NCBI GenBank assembly: GCA_014377705.1
Contig: JACMPC010000132.1
Location: 1-50,536 of the forward strand
Source: Dermatophilaceae bacterium
Lineage (GTDB): Bacteria > Actinomycetota > Actinomycetes > Actinomycetales > Dermatophilaceae
Direction: 5' to 3'
DNA: 50,536 bases
The notes beneath the pieces were generated by a model. The model made no database searches. It was given only the letters and a program-made list of their open reading frames with translations, and was not told the origin of the DNA. Positions 1 to 7,722 of this stretch are shown here, one piece after another (position 1 is the stretch's first letter; each line of letters begins with the position of its first letter). Both the position numbers and the translations under genes were made by a program.

Positions 1-106
1 GGATGCCTTCACCGAAGCAGCCGCCCGCACTCGGAACGAGGCCGAGCGCGCAGTACTGCAGCGGCGAGCCGACGAGAACCTGACGCGCGTGTCGAAATCC
101 GGATGA
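1..106 (+). CDS. C-terminal end of an ECF sigma factor (SigJ/ECF42-like), partial
   Basis: An open frame enters from the left edge and stops with TGA at 104-106, giving about 34 residues. The end has the form TRNEAERAVLQRRADE. That resembles the closing helix of long ECF sigma factors with a C-terminal TPR-like extension (the family with DUF6596), which often end in a 'TGNxAERxFLxRR' helix. Family assignment is by resemblance of this short tail only. A member would direct RNA polymerase to a small regulon, but that cannot be tested here. An alpha/beta hydrolase start follows 43 nt downstream on the same strand, so the two may once have been co-transcribed. Confidence 0.5.
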   Translation, partial: DAFTEAAARTRNEAERAVLQRRADENLTRVSKSG

Positions 107-148
107 CGTGTTCGACGGATGGTCAGAGACCCCGACCGAGGAGAGATC

Positions 149-301
149 ATGACCGCCGTGACCGCCACGAGTAGCACCCGCTTTGTTGACTCCGCCGACG
201 GCACCGCGATCGCGTACGACGTGACTGGGACCGGACCGGCTGTTGTAGTCGTCGAGGGCGCGCTGTGCCAGCGCGCGATGGGCACCGCCCAGGCTCTGGC
301 C
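149..301 (+). pseudogene. alpha/beta hydrolase, N-terminal fragment truncated by IS debris
   Basis: ATG at 149 follows a good ribosome-binding site (GAGGAGAG). The first 51 codons read like the start of an alpha/beta hydrolase: a beta-strand pair around DSADGTAIAYDVTGTGP, then VVVVEGALCQRAMG, where the oxyanion-hole strand is expected. At about 300 the resemblance stops abruptly, and the next bases encode, on the other strand, an ISL3-type transposase piece. The nucleophile elbow, catalytic acid and His are all missing, so no active enzyme can be made. The join looks like a deletion following an insertion-sequence event. Confidence 0.7.
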
Positions 302-302
302 C

Positions 303-377
303 CATCAGATACTCGTGGCCCTTCTTGTACGAAATGTCATCGATCCCGATCCTGGCCAACCCGTCGAGACGGTCACA
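303..377 (-). mobile_element. ISL3-family transposase remnant
   Basis: On the minus strand about 25 codons read DRLDGLARIGIDDISYKKGH. This matches the conserved stretch around the first catalytic Asp of ISL3-family transposases (typically 'GIDEISYKKGHRYLT'). Both sides join unrelated sequence: the alpha/beta hydrolase fragment at about 300 and an HTH fragment at about 378. No terminal inverted repeats or second and third acidic residues are visible, so this is a relic and not a mobile copy. Confidence 0.7.
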
Positions 378-554
378 GCTGATGGCGAGCTCGGCGCCGA
401 TCTGCTGCCAACACCGTCCCTGCTCGGTGCGCACCTGAGCGACCAGCTCGAATCGTTGGCCGCGCGCTGCGGCCTCGAGGGCGGTGACCTCACGGAGTCG
501 TTGGGTGATCGAGGTGGGCTGGTTCGTTGGCTGGGTAGTCCGGCGGAAGGCCAT
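378..554 (-). pseudogene. helix-turn-helix protein fragment
   Basis: From a possible ATG at 552-554 the minus strand encodes about 58 residues ending in a segment like EQGRCWQQIGAELAIS. This fits small actinobacterial proteins with an 'RLREVTALEAAARGQ' helix followed by an HTH of the 'W.QIG.ALG.S' type. The second half of the HTH is lost where the frame runs into the transposase remnant. It is probably one side of a deletion scar. The identity is inferred from pattern only. Confidence 0.4.
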
Positions 555-1007
555 AAGGGGACAACCTCCGTTGTCGGTCGGGCGCTTGCTTCGTCGCCGT
601 GGTGGCGACGGGGTCTGAGGTGCAGTCGTGCAGTACCTTCCGTCCTTCGCTACACCGTGTCCTGCGAGCAGTGATGGCTTTGTATGGTCGTCTGCGAGCT
701 GATGGTGTGAGAGTCGAGGCGGTGGTTCGCCGGGCGAGCGGGTGTCCCTCATGGTCCAGGCTGTATGTGAGTTGGGGGGCGCGGTGGTGATCGGCTGGGG
801 GCCGGGTGGGTCTGGCGTCGCGGGCTTCCACCCCTCTCGTCCAGGTGCAGTGGAGGTGCAGTTGGCGTTCAGGCGTTCAGGCGCTCTGTCGCTACTCACG
901 GGTCAGTTACTCCAGACAACCCGGTCCCCGGATGGGTGAGTCGGCTCAAGGGATTGACGTCGGCCCCTGACTGCAGAAGAGTGGCGCCCGCGACGATCGG
1001 CGATCAT
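555..1007. other. gene-free stretch, no recognisable coding
   Basis: About 450 nt lie between the HTH scrap and the lectin-protease gene. Several short frames exist on both strands but none shows a recognisable family or a convincing ribosome-binding site. A tandem GCGTTCAG pair occurs near 867-885. It probably represents decayed accessory DNA plus the upstream region of the gene at 1018. Confidence 0.4.
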
Positions 1008-1017
1008 GGAGGGTCAG

Positions 1018-2403
1018 ATGGGTGATCCAGCGGCAGTAGCACGCATGCCCGAGCAGCTCGACGTGTTTCGAGCCGGCGACGACGGCCGGGTGTACACCTC
1101 CTGGTGGCATGCCGGAAGCGAATGGGCGAGCTGGCGGCCCATCGGAGGGTTCTTCCCGGCCGGCGCGCAGGTCGCCTCGGTCGCGCGGACGCCCAACAAC
1201 CTCGACCTGTTCGTTTGCGGCAACGACGGCCGTGTCTACACCTCCTGGTGGTTCAACGGCGCCGACTGGTCCGGCATCAATGACAACTGGCGCTCTATCG
1301 GCGGCTTCTTCCCGGTCGGCGCCCCGGTGTCCTCGGTCGCGCGCACCGGCAACAACCTCGACCTGTTCGTCTGCGGTAATGACGGCCGTGTCTACACCTC
1401 CTGGTGGCAGGCGGGCAGCGACTGGTCCGGCATCAATGACAACTGGCGCTCCATCGGCGGCTTCTTCCCGCCCGGGGCGCCGGTGTCCGTGGTGGCGCGC
1501 CACCCGGACCACCTCGATCTCTTCGTCTGCGGGAATGACGGCCGCGTGTACACCTCCTGGTGGCACGCGGGCAGCGACTGGTCCGGCATCAACGACAACT
1601 GGCGGCCGATCGGCGGCTTCTTCCCGCCCGGCGTACGCGTGACGGCGGTCGCCCGGCAGGCGGAGCAGCTGGATCTCTTCGTCTGCGGCAACGACGGCCG
1701 GGTCTACACATCGTGGTTCCACGACGGCAGCGACTGGTCCGGCATCAACGACAACTGGCGCGCGATCGGCGGCTTCTTTCCCCCGTTCGCACCCGTCGCA
1801 CCAGTGGCGCGTCAGCCCGATCACCTCGACCTGTTCGTCCGCGGCAACGACAACCAGATCTGGAGCTCGTGGTGGCACAACGGTAACGAGTGGTCTGGGA
1901 TCAACGACAACTGGTTCCCGGTGCCTCCCTCGATCCGGCTCAACTTCAACATGGAGATGCAGACACAGTCCAACTGGTGCTGGGCTGCGGTGAGCAAAAG
2001 CGTGGCGGCCTACTACGACCCGGCGACGACCTGGACGCAGTGCTCCATCGCCGACGGCGAGAAGAGCCAGACCACCTGCTGCACGGACGGCTCCAGCTCG
2101 GCGTGCAACGCCTATGGCACTCTCGACACCTCCCTCACCCGGGTCGGGCACCTCGATCACGCGGTGGGCGGCACCGTCACCAACGCTGAGGTCGTCGCTC
2201 AGATGCGCAGCGGTCGCCCGCTGGGGGCTCGAACTGCCTGGTCCGGCGGAGGCGCGCACTTCGTCACGATCATCGGGTCGTTTGCGGGCGACATGTACGC
2301 CATCGACGACCCGATCTCCGGCAAGTCGGACGTCACCGAGGCTGCCTTCAAGACCGCGTACCTGAACTCGGGTACCTGGACACACACCTACTACACCAGG
2401 TGA
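1018..2403 (+). CDS. lectin-like propeller repeats fused to papain-like cysteine protease
   Basis: The protein has six tandem repeats of about 52 residues (residues about 10-305), each of the form LDLFVCGNDGRVYTSWW ... W..IGGFFP. They resemble the blades of PLL/tachylectin-type fucose- or glycan-binding propellers. A papain-like domain (peptidase C39/AvrRpt2-type) follows. Its candidate triad is Cys321 in SNWCWAAV, His414 in GGAHFVTIIG and Asp430/431 in AIDDP. I chose ATG 1018 over ATG 1006 because GGAGGG at 1008-1013 sits 4 nt before it. No signal peptide or transmembrane segment is seen, so secretion, if it happens, uses another route. The 156-nt repeat units are very similar at DNA level, suggesting recent duplication. 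The next gene starts 9 nt later and is probably its partner. Confidence 0.75.
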   Translation: MGDPAAVARMPEQLDVFRAGDDGRVYTSWWHAGSEWASWRPIGGFFPAGAQVASVARTPNNLDLFVCGNDGRVYTSWWFNGADWSGINDNWRSIGGFFPVGAPVSSVARTGNNLDLFVCGNDGRVYTSWWQAGSDWSGINDNWRSIGGFFPPGAPVSVVARHPDHLDLFVCGNDGRVYTSWWHAGSDWSGINDNWRPIGGFFPPGVRVTAVARQAEQLDLFVCGNDGRVYTSWFHDGSDWSGINDNWRAIGGFFPPFAPVAPVARQPDHLDLFVRGNDNQIWSSWWHNGNEWSGINDNWFPVPPSIRLNFNMEMQTQSNWCWAAVSKSVAAYYDPATTWTQCSIADGEKSQTTCCTDGSSSACNAYGTLDTSLTRVGHLDHAVGGTVTNAEVVAQMRSGRPLGARTAWSGGGAHFVTIIGSFAGDMYAIDDPISGKSDVTEAAFKTAYLNSGTWTHTYYTR

Positions 2404-2412
2404 GATGCCGCC

Positions 2413-3012
2413 ATGCCCCTCGTACATCCCCAACCCAGCCAGCAGGTAGCCGACGCGATCCGGGCACGCCTGGACAGCTTCTCCGGTGTGCCCGACTCAG
2501 AGCTGCATGCGCTGGCTGGCTCGGCGCCATCCGAGCTCTCGATCGAAGCCCCGCACGAGGTATTCACCTTGGGGCTCGACCAGTTGAGCGCCGGCACACC
2601 CCTCGACTCCGCCCAGGCCGGGGGGTGGCGGTACCTGCTGCGGCGTGACAACCAGGCCGTGGCCAGTGCGCAGACCATGACGGATGCGGGCGGCGAGCCC
2701 GTCTTCGCCCAGTTCAACAGCGGCCCGTTCGTCGCCTCCACCGCCGAGGCGTTGCGTCGGGCCGAGCAGATCGCCGGCGTGCATGGCCACGAAGCGCTCG
2801 AACCACGGCTGCTGCATGTCCCCGCCCTGCATGCGATGGCCCTCTGGCTTCATGGTGCCGATCCCGACGGCGACGTGGTCATTCCACTGAAGCCGGTTCC
2901 TCCCAGGGTGGACCCGGACCGCCAGTACTCGGTCCAGGAGTACCTCGCCGCTCTGCGCGAGAGTGCGACCGGGGTGGATGCGGTCGGCCAGGACGACACG
3001 ACCGGTGGCTGA
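2413..3012 (+). CDS. hypothetical protein, partner of the lectin-protease
   Basis: This 199-residue soluble protein has no signal peptide or transmembrane segment. ATG 2413 follows AGGTGAG, which overlaps the stop of the protease gene, so translation of the two is probably coupled. The middle reads GGWRYLLRRDNQAVASAQ and FNSGPFVASTAEALRRAEQI. The end carries ALWLHGADPDGDVVIPLKPVPP followed by a YSVQEYLAAL helix. I do not recognise a family. Tight linkage suggests it acts with the protease, for example as a chaperone, inhibitor or co-delivered factor. This is inference from position only. Confidence 0.6.
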   Translation: MPLVHPQPSQQVADAIRARLDSFSGVPDSELHALAGSAPSELSIEAPHEVFTLGLDQLSAGTPLDSAQAGGWRYLLRRDNQAVASAQTMTDAGGEPVFAQFNSGPFVASTAEALRRAEQIAGVHGHEALEPRLLHVPALHAMALWLHGADPDGDVVIPLKPVPPRVDPDRQYSVQEYLAALRESATGVDAVGQDDTTGG

Positions 3013-3383
3013 TACCGCCAATCAGCTGAAATCGGGGCGGTGGATAAACACGGGCGCATAGTCGGGGTCGAGCGGCACGACTACGGCTGGGGATGCAACA
3101 GGCGTGGAGGGTCGCATGGCTTGAACCGTGCCAGATCGGTCGCGGTGTTGCTGCGGAGGTTTTCCTACACATGCTCGGCATAGACCTTGAGCGGTACCTG
3201 CTTGGTGATACCCATCTTTCTCTGGAAGCTCGTTACCAGCGAGCGTGCCAAGGGCGCAAGGTCATGATCGGCGAAGGCGAAGGCTATTCAGCGGCGCTGA
3301 GACGAAGTGGAAGAGTGTGGGGGTTCAACTCGGGCAAAGACATCGATGATTATGAATATCCGCAGGTCAAAAGATCGAACAAG
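3013..3383. other. gene-free stretch before tRNA-Leu
   Basis: About 370 nt with lower GC than the neighbours and no convincing gene. One plus-strand frame from about 3093 runs into the tRNA gene and is most likely chance. I see no terminator or repeat here. The stretch probably marks the border between the accessory edge and the conserved locus, next to a tRNA gene, a common integration target. Confidence 0.4.
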
Positions 3384-3466
3384 TGTCCGGAGGGGGACTT
3401 GAACCCCCACGCCCGTTAGGGCACTAGCACCTCAAGCTAGCGCGTCTGCCATTCCGCCACCCGGAC
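3384..3466 (-). tRNA. tRNA-Leu (GAG)
   Basis: The minus strand folds as a class II tRNA with a long variable arm. The acceptor stem GTCCGGG pairs with TCCGGAC and the discriminator is A. The D-arm contains GGCGGAATGGCAGACGC. The anticodon stem CTAGC/GCTAG encloses a loop with anticodon GAG (plus-strand CTC at 3431-3433). The T-arm is GGGGGTTCAAGTCCCCC. It reads leucine codons CUC and CUU. No CCA is encoded; the bases after the discriminator are CTT. Confidence 0.96.
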
Positions 3467-3550
3467 AGGGTGATAGGCAAGCACTTGTGGGAGCACCTGC
3501 AACGAGGGGGAACGATAGCACGCAGGAGGTCCGACCTCCGAACCGCCAAC

Positions 3551-3556
3551 TAGGCT
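3551..3556 (+). promoter_or_regulatory. -10 hexamer TAGGCT for the M20 peptidase
   Basis: TAGGCT lies 7 nt before ATG 3564, so the transcript is predicted to start at or next to the start codon (leaderless). Confidence 0.5.
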
Positions 3557-3563
3557 TGAAGCC

Positions 3564-4889
3564 ATGACTGACCCCCTGGCTCCCGAGGCCGAAGTCGTCC
3601 GCATCTGCCGAGATCTTATCCGGATCGACTCGAGCAACTACGGCGATGGATCCGGACCCGGCGAGCGGGCCTGCGCGGAATACGTCATGGGGGAGCTCGC
3701 CGAGGTCGGGCTGGACCCCCTGTATGTCGAGAGCGCACCCGGGCGCGCCAATGTCTTTGTCCGCATTGAGGGTTTGGACCGGAGCCGCCCGGGGCTGGCC
3801 ATTCACGGACACCTTGATGTGGTGCCCGCCAACGCTGCGGACTGGCAGGTGGACCCGTTCTCCGCCCAGGAGCGGGATGGCTGCATCTGGGGACGCGGCG
3901 CCATCGACATGAAGGACATGGACGCCATGCTCCTGGCCAACCTCCGCCATCTCGCACGGTCCGGCATCAAGCCTCCCCGCGACCTGGTCTTCGCCTTCTT
4001 CGCCGACGAGGAGGCCGGGGGAGTGATGGGCAGCCACTGGGTGGTGGACCACCACCCAGAGGTGTTCGAGGGTGTCAGCGACGCGATCAGCGAGGTAGGC
4101 GGCTTCAGCGTCACAGTCCCGGCCAGGGGCACCGGCGCACCGACCCGCGCATACCTCCTGCAGACCGCCGAAAAGGGGATGGTGTGGCTACGGCTGACCG
4201 CACACGGCCGGGCAGGGCACGGCTCGGTGCCCAGCGACGAGAACGCGATCGTCCGCCTGGCCGCCGCGATCGGCCGCATGGAGGCGCACGTGTGGCCACG
4301 CGAGTACATCGGCTCGGTGCGCCGCCTCCTGGATGGGCTCAGCGTTATCACCGGCACCCCGTATGACGACGGCTCACCCGAGCAGGTTCTGTCCCACCTG
4401 GGAGGGGCCCGCGGGTTCGTCCTGGGCACCTTGCAGGACACCGCAACCGTGACCATGCTCGAGGCGGGCTACAAGCACAACGTCATACCGCAGAGCGCAT
4501 CGGCTGCCCTGGACTGCCGGTTCCTGCCAGGGCACGAGGATGACCTGATGACCACCATCGGGGAACTTGCGGGGGAGCATGTGTCCATCGAGGTGCTGCA
4601 CCGGGACATTGCCCTGGACGCACCCTTCAGCGGGAGTCTGGTCGACAGCATGAAGCGGGCTCTGCATGCCGAGGACCCGGGGGTGAGCGTCCTGCCTTAC
4701 TGCCTCTCGGCCGGAACGGACAACAAGGCGCTGAGCCTGCTGGGCATCACCGGATACGGCTTCGTCCCGCTGTGCCTGCCCGCAGAACTGGACTTCGCCC
4801 CGATGTTCCATGGCATCGACGAGCGGGTCCCTGTCAAATCCCTGCAGTTCGGGACCAGGGTTCTGCAACGCCTGCTATTCGACTGTTAG
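3564..4889 (+). CDS. M20/M25/M40 family metallopeptidase
   Basis: This 441-residue zinc-dependent amidohydrolase or dipeptidase is of usual length for the family. Metal and catalytic motifs are intact: GHLDVVP (His83, Asp85), GRGAIDMKD with the bridging Asp, FFADEEAGG with the general-base Glu and metal-binding Glu, and the dimerisation-domain motif GRAGHGSVP. A final metal-binding His is expected in FAPMFHGIDERV. It probably acts on small peptides or N-acylated amino acids in the cytoplasm; the exact substrate cannot be read from sequence. A similar gene lies near uppP in mycobacteria (Rv2141c region). The start is supported by a TAGGCT box 7 nt upstream. Confidence 0.9.
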   Translation: MTDPLAPEAEVVRICRDLIRIDSSNYGDGSGPGERACAEYVMGELAEVGLDPLYVESAPGRANVFVRIEGLDRSRPGLAIHGHLDVVPANAADWQVDPFSAQERDGCIWGRGAIDMKDMDAMLLANLRHLARSGIKPPRDLVFAFFADEEAGGVMGSHWVVDHHPEVFEGVSDAISEVGGFSVTVPARGTGAPTRAYLLQTAEKGMVWLRLTAHGRAGHGSVPSDENAIVRLAAAIGRMEAHVWPREYIGSVRRLLDGLSVITGTPYDDGSPEQVLSHLGGARGFVLGTLQDTATVTMLEAGYKHNVIPQSASAALDCRFLPGHEDDLMTTIGELAGEHVSIEVLHRDIALDAPFSGSLVDSMKRALHAEDPGVSVLPYCLSAGTDNKALSLLGITGYGFVPLCLPAELDFAPMFHGIDERVPVKSLQFGTRVLQRLLFDC

Positions 4890-4968
4890 CCGCCGGGTAA
4901 GCCGGCCCGCCGACTATGGGCGGGACGCCCCATGTGGGCGATCACAGACTGCTGGCTGCCAGTCATGC

Positions 4969-5175
4969 CTACTGCGCGGTCACTCCCTGCCAGACGGTCC
5001 GTTCCACCCGGATGATCTTGCGCCGCAGCCACACCTTGCGCGCGCCACCGAAATACATCAGCAGTCTGGAGAGCTCCCAGTGGCCGTACTCGGCCTCCTG
5101 AGTGATGGCGCGCGAGAGGTCCCCGGCGGAGACACCGCTGGGGAAGACCAGCACGCGGTACTGATACTCGACCAT
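4969..5175 (-). CDS. DUF5703 family protein
   Basis: This is a 68-residue protein with the DUF5703 pattern: MVEYQYRVL at the start, then ITQEAEYGHWELSRLLMYFGGARKV, then an RRKIIRVERT strand. The family is small and common in Actinobacteria; its function is unknown. A longer frame reaches 5271, but family length and the conserved MVEY start favour ATG at 5173-5175. It is divergent from the acidic-protein gene, with only 39 nt between the two starts, so their promoters must overlap. Confidence 0.8.
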   Translation of the reverse strand: MVEYQYRVLVFPSGVSAGDLSRAITQEAEYGHWELSRLLMYFGGARKVWLRRKIIRVERTVWQGVTAQ

Positions 5176-5202
5176 CGTTGGCCATTCTGTCCCACAACCG
5201 GG

Positions 5203-5208
5203 TACCTT
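5203..5208 (+). promoter_or_regulatory. -10 hexamer TACCTT for the acidic protein gene
   Basis: TACCTT lies 6 nt before ATG 5215, consistent with a leaderless start. It falls inside the 39-nt divergent gap shared with the DUF5703 gene. Confidence 0.4.
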
Positions 5209-5214
5209 CAAGGC

Positions 5215-5565
5215 ATGACCGTCGACCCGCGTGCCGCGCTGGCAGCGCTGACCGCCTCTCTCGAGAGGCACCTCGAAGCCTCAGCCTCACGTCGGGGCGA
5301 GAACGACCCGACGGTCGTTGCCGCCTACCAGGCCGTCGCCGAAGCCTTCGACCTGTACGACGACGCGTTGCTGGAGGCCTACGGCGAAGTCACCCCGCTG
5401 GAGATCTACAGTGGCGACGACGAAGAAGAAGACGACGACGACGACGAGGACGACGACGAGGACGACGGGCTGGACAGCCACACGGACGAAGAGGGCGACA
5501 GCAGTGTCTACCTCGGTCTTGACGACAGTGACTACGACGAAGAGCCCTCTCGTATCAAGAAGTAG
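5215..5565 (+). CDS. conserved acidic protein (often annotated 'primosomal protein')
   Basis: The protein has 116 residues. The first 65 form a helical region (ALAALTASLERHLEAS ... VVAAYQAVAEAFDLYDDALLEAYGEVTPL). A long Asp/Glu run follows, more than 15 acidic residues nearly unbroken, and the end is short and mixed. The helical part is conserved in many actinobacteria, where databases tend to call it 'primosomal protein' without experimental support. The acidic tract could mimic nucleic acid or bind basic partners. That is inference, and no specific role is known to me. The ATG at 5215 fits the family start and the TACCTT box. Confidence 0.75.
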   Translation: MTVDPRAALAALTASLERHLEASASRRGENDPTVVAAYQAVAEAFDLYDDALLEAYGEVTPLEIYSGDDEEEDDDDDEDDDEDDGLDSHTDEEGDSSVYLGLDDSDYDEEPSRIKK

Positions 5566-5625
5566 CCCGGCCCAGTCCGGCCCAGCCCAGTCCAGCCAGC
5601 TCTGGACCGCCGGTGCCTTTGAGGG

Positions 5626-6561
5626 TCAGTCGGAGACGTCGTTCAGCGCCTGCACCAGCTCGGGGGGCAGCTCGAGGTGCTCACTAGCCAGGGCCGTCCC
5701 CATCTGCGCGGCCGTGCGAATACCCACGATCGGTGCCACCACCCCGGGCCGGTCCCGCACCCAGGCCAGCGCGATCTCGGCCGGGCTCACGTTCATCCCC
5801 CGGGCCGCGATGGCCACGGCGTCCACGATCTGTGCCGACTCCTCGGTGAGGTCGACCCCGGCCAGCCCGAATCGCTCGCCGGAGGCTGTCCGAGCACAGG
5901 ACATGTCGTTTCGGTACTTCCCGGTGAGCACACCCCGGCCCAGAGGCGACCACGGGAGCAGCCCGAACCCCAGCGCCTGCCCGGCCGCGACCAGCTCGTC
6001 TTCGGGGATCCGGTTCAGCAGGGAGTACTCGACCTCGTTCGCCACCATGGGGATTCGCAGGCCGGACAGCAGCGTCGAGGCATGCGCCGCCTGCCAGCCC
6101 GAGTAGTTTGAGACCCCGACGTATCGCGCCCTGCCGCTGGTCGCCGCCCACTCCAGAGCTGACAGTGTCTCCTCCACAGAGGTCTCGTCGCTCCAGGCGT
6201 GAACCAGCCAGAGATCGACGTAGGGCGTCCCCAGGCGCAGCAGAGAGGTCTCCAGCTGGGCCATGAGGGTGCGACGTGAGGTGTCGATCACCCGCGCCCC
6301 ACTCTGCCGGGAGATGCCGGCCTTGGTGCAGATGACGAGCCGGTCGCGGGGGACGAGGTCGCCGAGCATCGCGCCGAGGGCCTCTTCAGAGGCTCCGTCG
6401 GCGTACCCGTGGGCCGTGTCGACGAAGTCACCTCCGGCGGCCAGATAGGCTTTGAGATGGTCGCGAGCATCGTCGACCGAGATGCGCGAGCCCCAGCCCA
6501 TGGTCCCCAGACCGAGTCGTGACACCGAGAGTCCCGATCGTCCCATTCGCCTGTGTCGCAT
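5626..6561 (-). CDS. aldo/keto reductase
   Basis: This 311-residue NAD(P)H-dependent oxidoreductase has a (beta/alpha)8 barrel. The catalytic tetrad is visible: Asp48 and Tyr53 in FVDTAHGYADG, Lys80 in VICTKAG and His121 in LWLVHAWSDE. The N-terminus MRHRRMGRSGLSVSRLGLGTM is typical of the potassium-channel-beta/YajO-like branch. It reduces carbonyls or oxidises sugars or alcohols; the substrate is unknown. The start codon at 6559-6561 is preceded at 8 nt by TAACCT. The gene is divergent from the LLM oxidoreductase. Confidence 0.9.
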   Translation of the reverse strand: MRHRRMGRSGLSVSRLGLGTMGWGSRISVDDARDHLKAYLAAGGDFVDTAHGYADGASEEALGAMLGDLVPRDRLVICTKAGISRQSGARVIDTSRRTLMAQLETSLLRLGTPYVDLWLVHAWSDETSVEETLSALEWAATSGRARYVGVSNYSGWQAAHASTLLSGLRIPMVANEVEYSLLNRIPEDELVAAGQALGFGLLPWSPLGRGVLTGKYRNDMSCARTASGERFGLAGVDLTEESAQIVDAVAIAARGMNVSPAEIALAWVRDRPGVVAPIVGIRTAAQMGTALASEHLELPPELVQALNDVSD

Positions 6562-6569
6562 GTCTCGGA

Positions 6570-6575
6570 AGGTTA
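6570..6575 (-). promoter_or_regulatory. -10 hexamer TAACCT for the aldo/keto reductase
   Basis: On the minus strand TAACCT lies 8 nt before the ATG, which suggests a leaderless or nearly leaderless transcript. Confidence 0.4.
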
Positions 6576-6613
6576 CCGACTTTCCCCCCTCCCCACGGCG
6601 ATTGCCCGCCCGA

Positions 6614-6619
6614 TAGCCT
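6614..6619 (+). promoter_or_regulatory. -10 hexamer TAGCCT for the LLM oxidoreductase
   Basis: TAGCCT lies 7 nt before ATG 6627. This favours that start over the longer frame beginning at 6519. Confidence 0.5.
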
Positions 6620-6626
6620 CACCGAC

Positions 6627-7691
6627 ATGAAACTTGGGCTGAATCTTGGATATTGGAGCGCCGGCAACGGTGCGGACAACATCGTGCTCGCGCAGGAGGC
6701 TGATCGGATCGGGTACTCGGTCGTCTGGGCTGCCGAGGCCTACGGCTCGGACACTGTGACGGTCCTGTCGTGGGTGGGCGCGCTGACCCACCGGATCGAC
6801 CTCGGCTCCGCGGTGATGCAGATCCCGGCCCGGACGCCGGCGATGACGGCGATGACGGCCGCCACCCTGGACACTCTGTCCGGCGGGCGCTTCCGCCTCG
6901 GCCTGGGCGTCTCGGGACCCCAGGTGAGCGAGGGGTGGCACGGGGTCCGGTTCGGCGCGCCGCTTGGACGCACCCGAGAGTATGTCGACATCGTCACCAT
7001 GGCGCTACGGCGCGAGACCGTCGCCTATCAGGGAAAGCACTGGACGCTGCCGCTGCCAGACGGCCCCGGCAAGGCCCTGCGGATGACGATCCGCCGGGTG
7101 CGCGAGCACCTGCCCATCTACCTGGCGGCGGTGGGTCCGAAGAACCTCGAGCTTGCCGGCGAGATCGCCGACGGCTGGCTCGCGGTCTTCTTCAGCCCGG
7201 AGCACTCCGGCGACCTGCTGTCCTCGCTGAAGGCGGGCAGGGCCAGGGCCGGCCGCGGGACCGAACAGGATCGTCTGGCCGGGTTCGACGTGGTGCCAAC
7301 GGTCCCCGTCGTACTCGGCGATGATCTCGAGGCGGCCGCAGCCCCCCTGCGCGCCTACTCCGCGCTGTACCTCGGCGGGATGGGCTCTCGGGAGAAGAAC
7401 TTCTACAACGCCCTGGCCGTGCGGATGGGTTTCGAGGAGGGGGCCGCAAAGGTGCAGGATCTCTTCCTCGCCCGGGAGCACCGCGAGGCCGCGGCCGCCG
7501 TACCGCTGGATTTCATCGACCAGACCTCCCTGATCGGACCGCGCGACCGGATCCGGGACCGGTTGAGCCGCTACGCTGCATCGGGCGTCACGACGCTGAC
7601 GATCGCGGCCGAGGGCGCCACGCTGGACCAGCGCCTGCAGGTGGTGCGCACGATGGCCGAGCTTCTGGACGAGTCCGGGCTGGGTGACTGA
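6627..7691 (+). CDS. LLM-class F420-dependent oxidoreductase
   Basis: The protein has 354 residues. MKLGLNLGYWSAGNG opens the luciferase-like barrel. GYSVVWAAEAYGSD, TAATLDTLSGGRFRLGLGVSGPQV and the late segment RDRLSRYAASGVTTLTI match F420-dependent LLM enzymes. Members transfer hydride between reduced F420 and diverse substrates; the substrate here is not predictable. An upstream in-frame extension to 6519 is rejected because it would overlap the reductase gene, and because ATG 6627 has a good -10 box. It ends 31 nt before uppP and the two are probably co-transcribed. Confidence 0.88.
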   Translation: MKLGLNLGYWSAGNGADNIVLAQEADRIGYSVVWAAEAYGSDTVTVLSWVGALTHRIDLGSAVMQIPARTPAMTAMTAATLDTLSGGRFRLGLGVSGPQVSEGWHGVRFGAPLGRTREYVDIVTMALRRETVAYQGKHWTLPLPDGPGKALRMTIRRVREHLPIYLAAVGPKNLELAGEIADGWLAVFFSPEHSGDLLSSLKAGRARAGRGTEQDRLAGFDVVPTVPVVLGDDLEAAAAPLRAYSALYLGGMGSREKNFYNALAVRMGFEEGAAKVQDLFLAREHREAAAAVPLDFIDQTSLIGPRDRIRDRLSRYAASGVTTLTIAAEGATLDQRLQVVRTMAELLDESGLGD

Positions 7692-7722
7692 CCGACCGAC
7701 CGACCGAGACGAAAGAAGAGCC

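Noticed and set aside
946-2433. Long antisense frame of 495 codons over the lectin-protease gene
   Set aside because: It mirrors the repeat gene and has Val/Asp/Gly-rich content from GC-biased third positions, with no family match. The plus strand carries clear domains.
3093-3419. Plus-strand frame of 108 codons running into the tRNA region
   Set aside because: It overlaps tRNA-Leu, its end translates the tRNA complement, and nothing in it matches a family.
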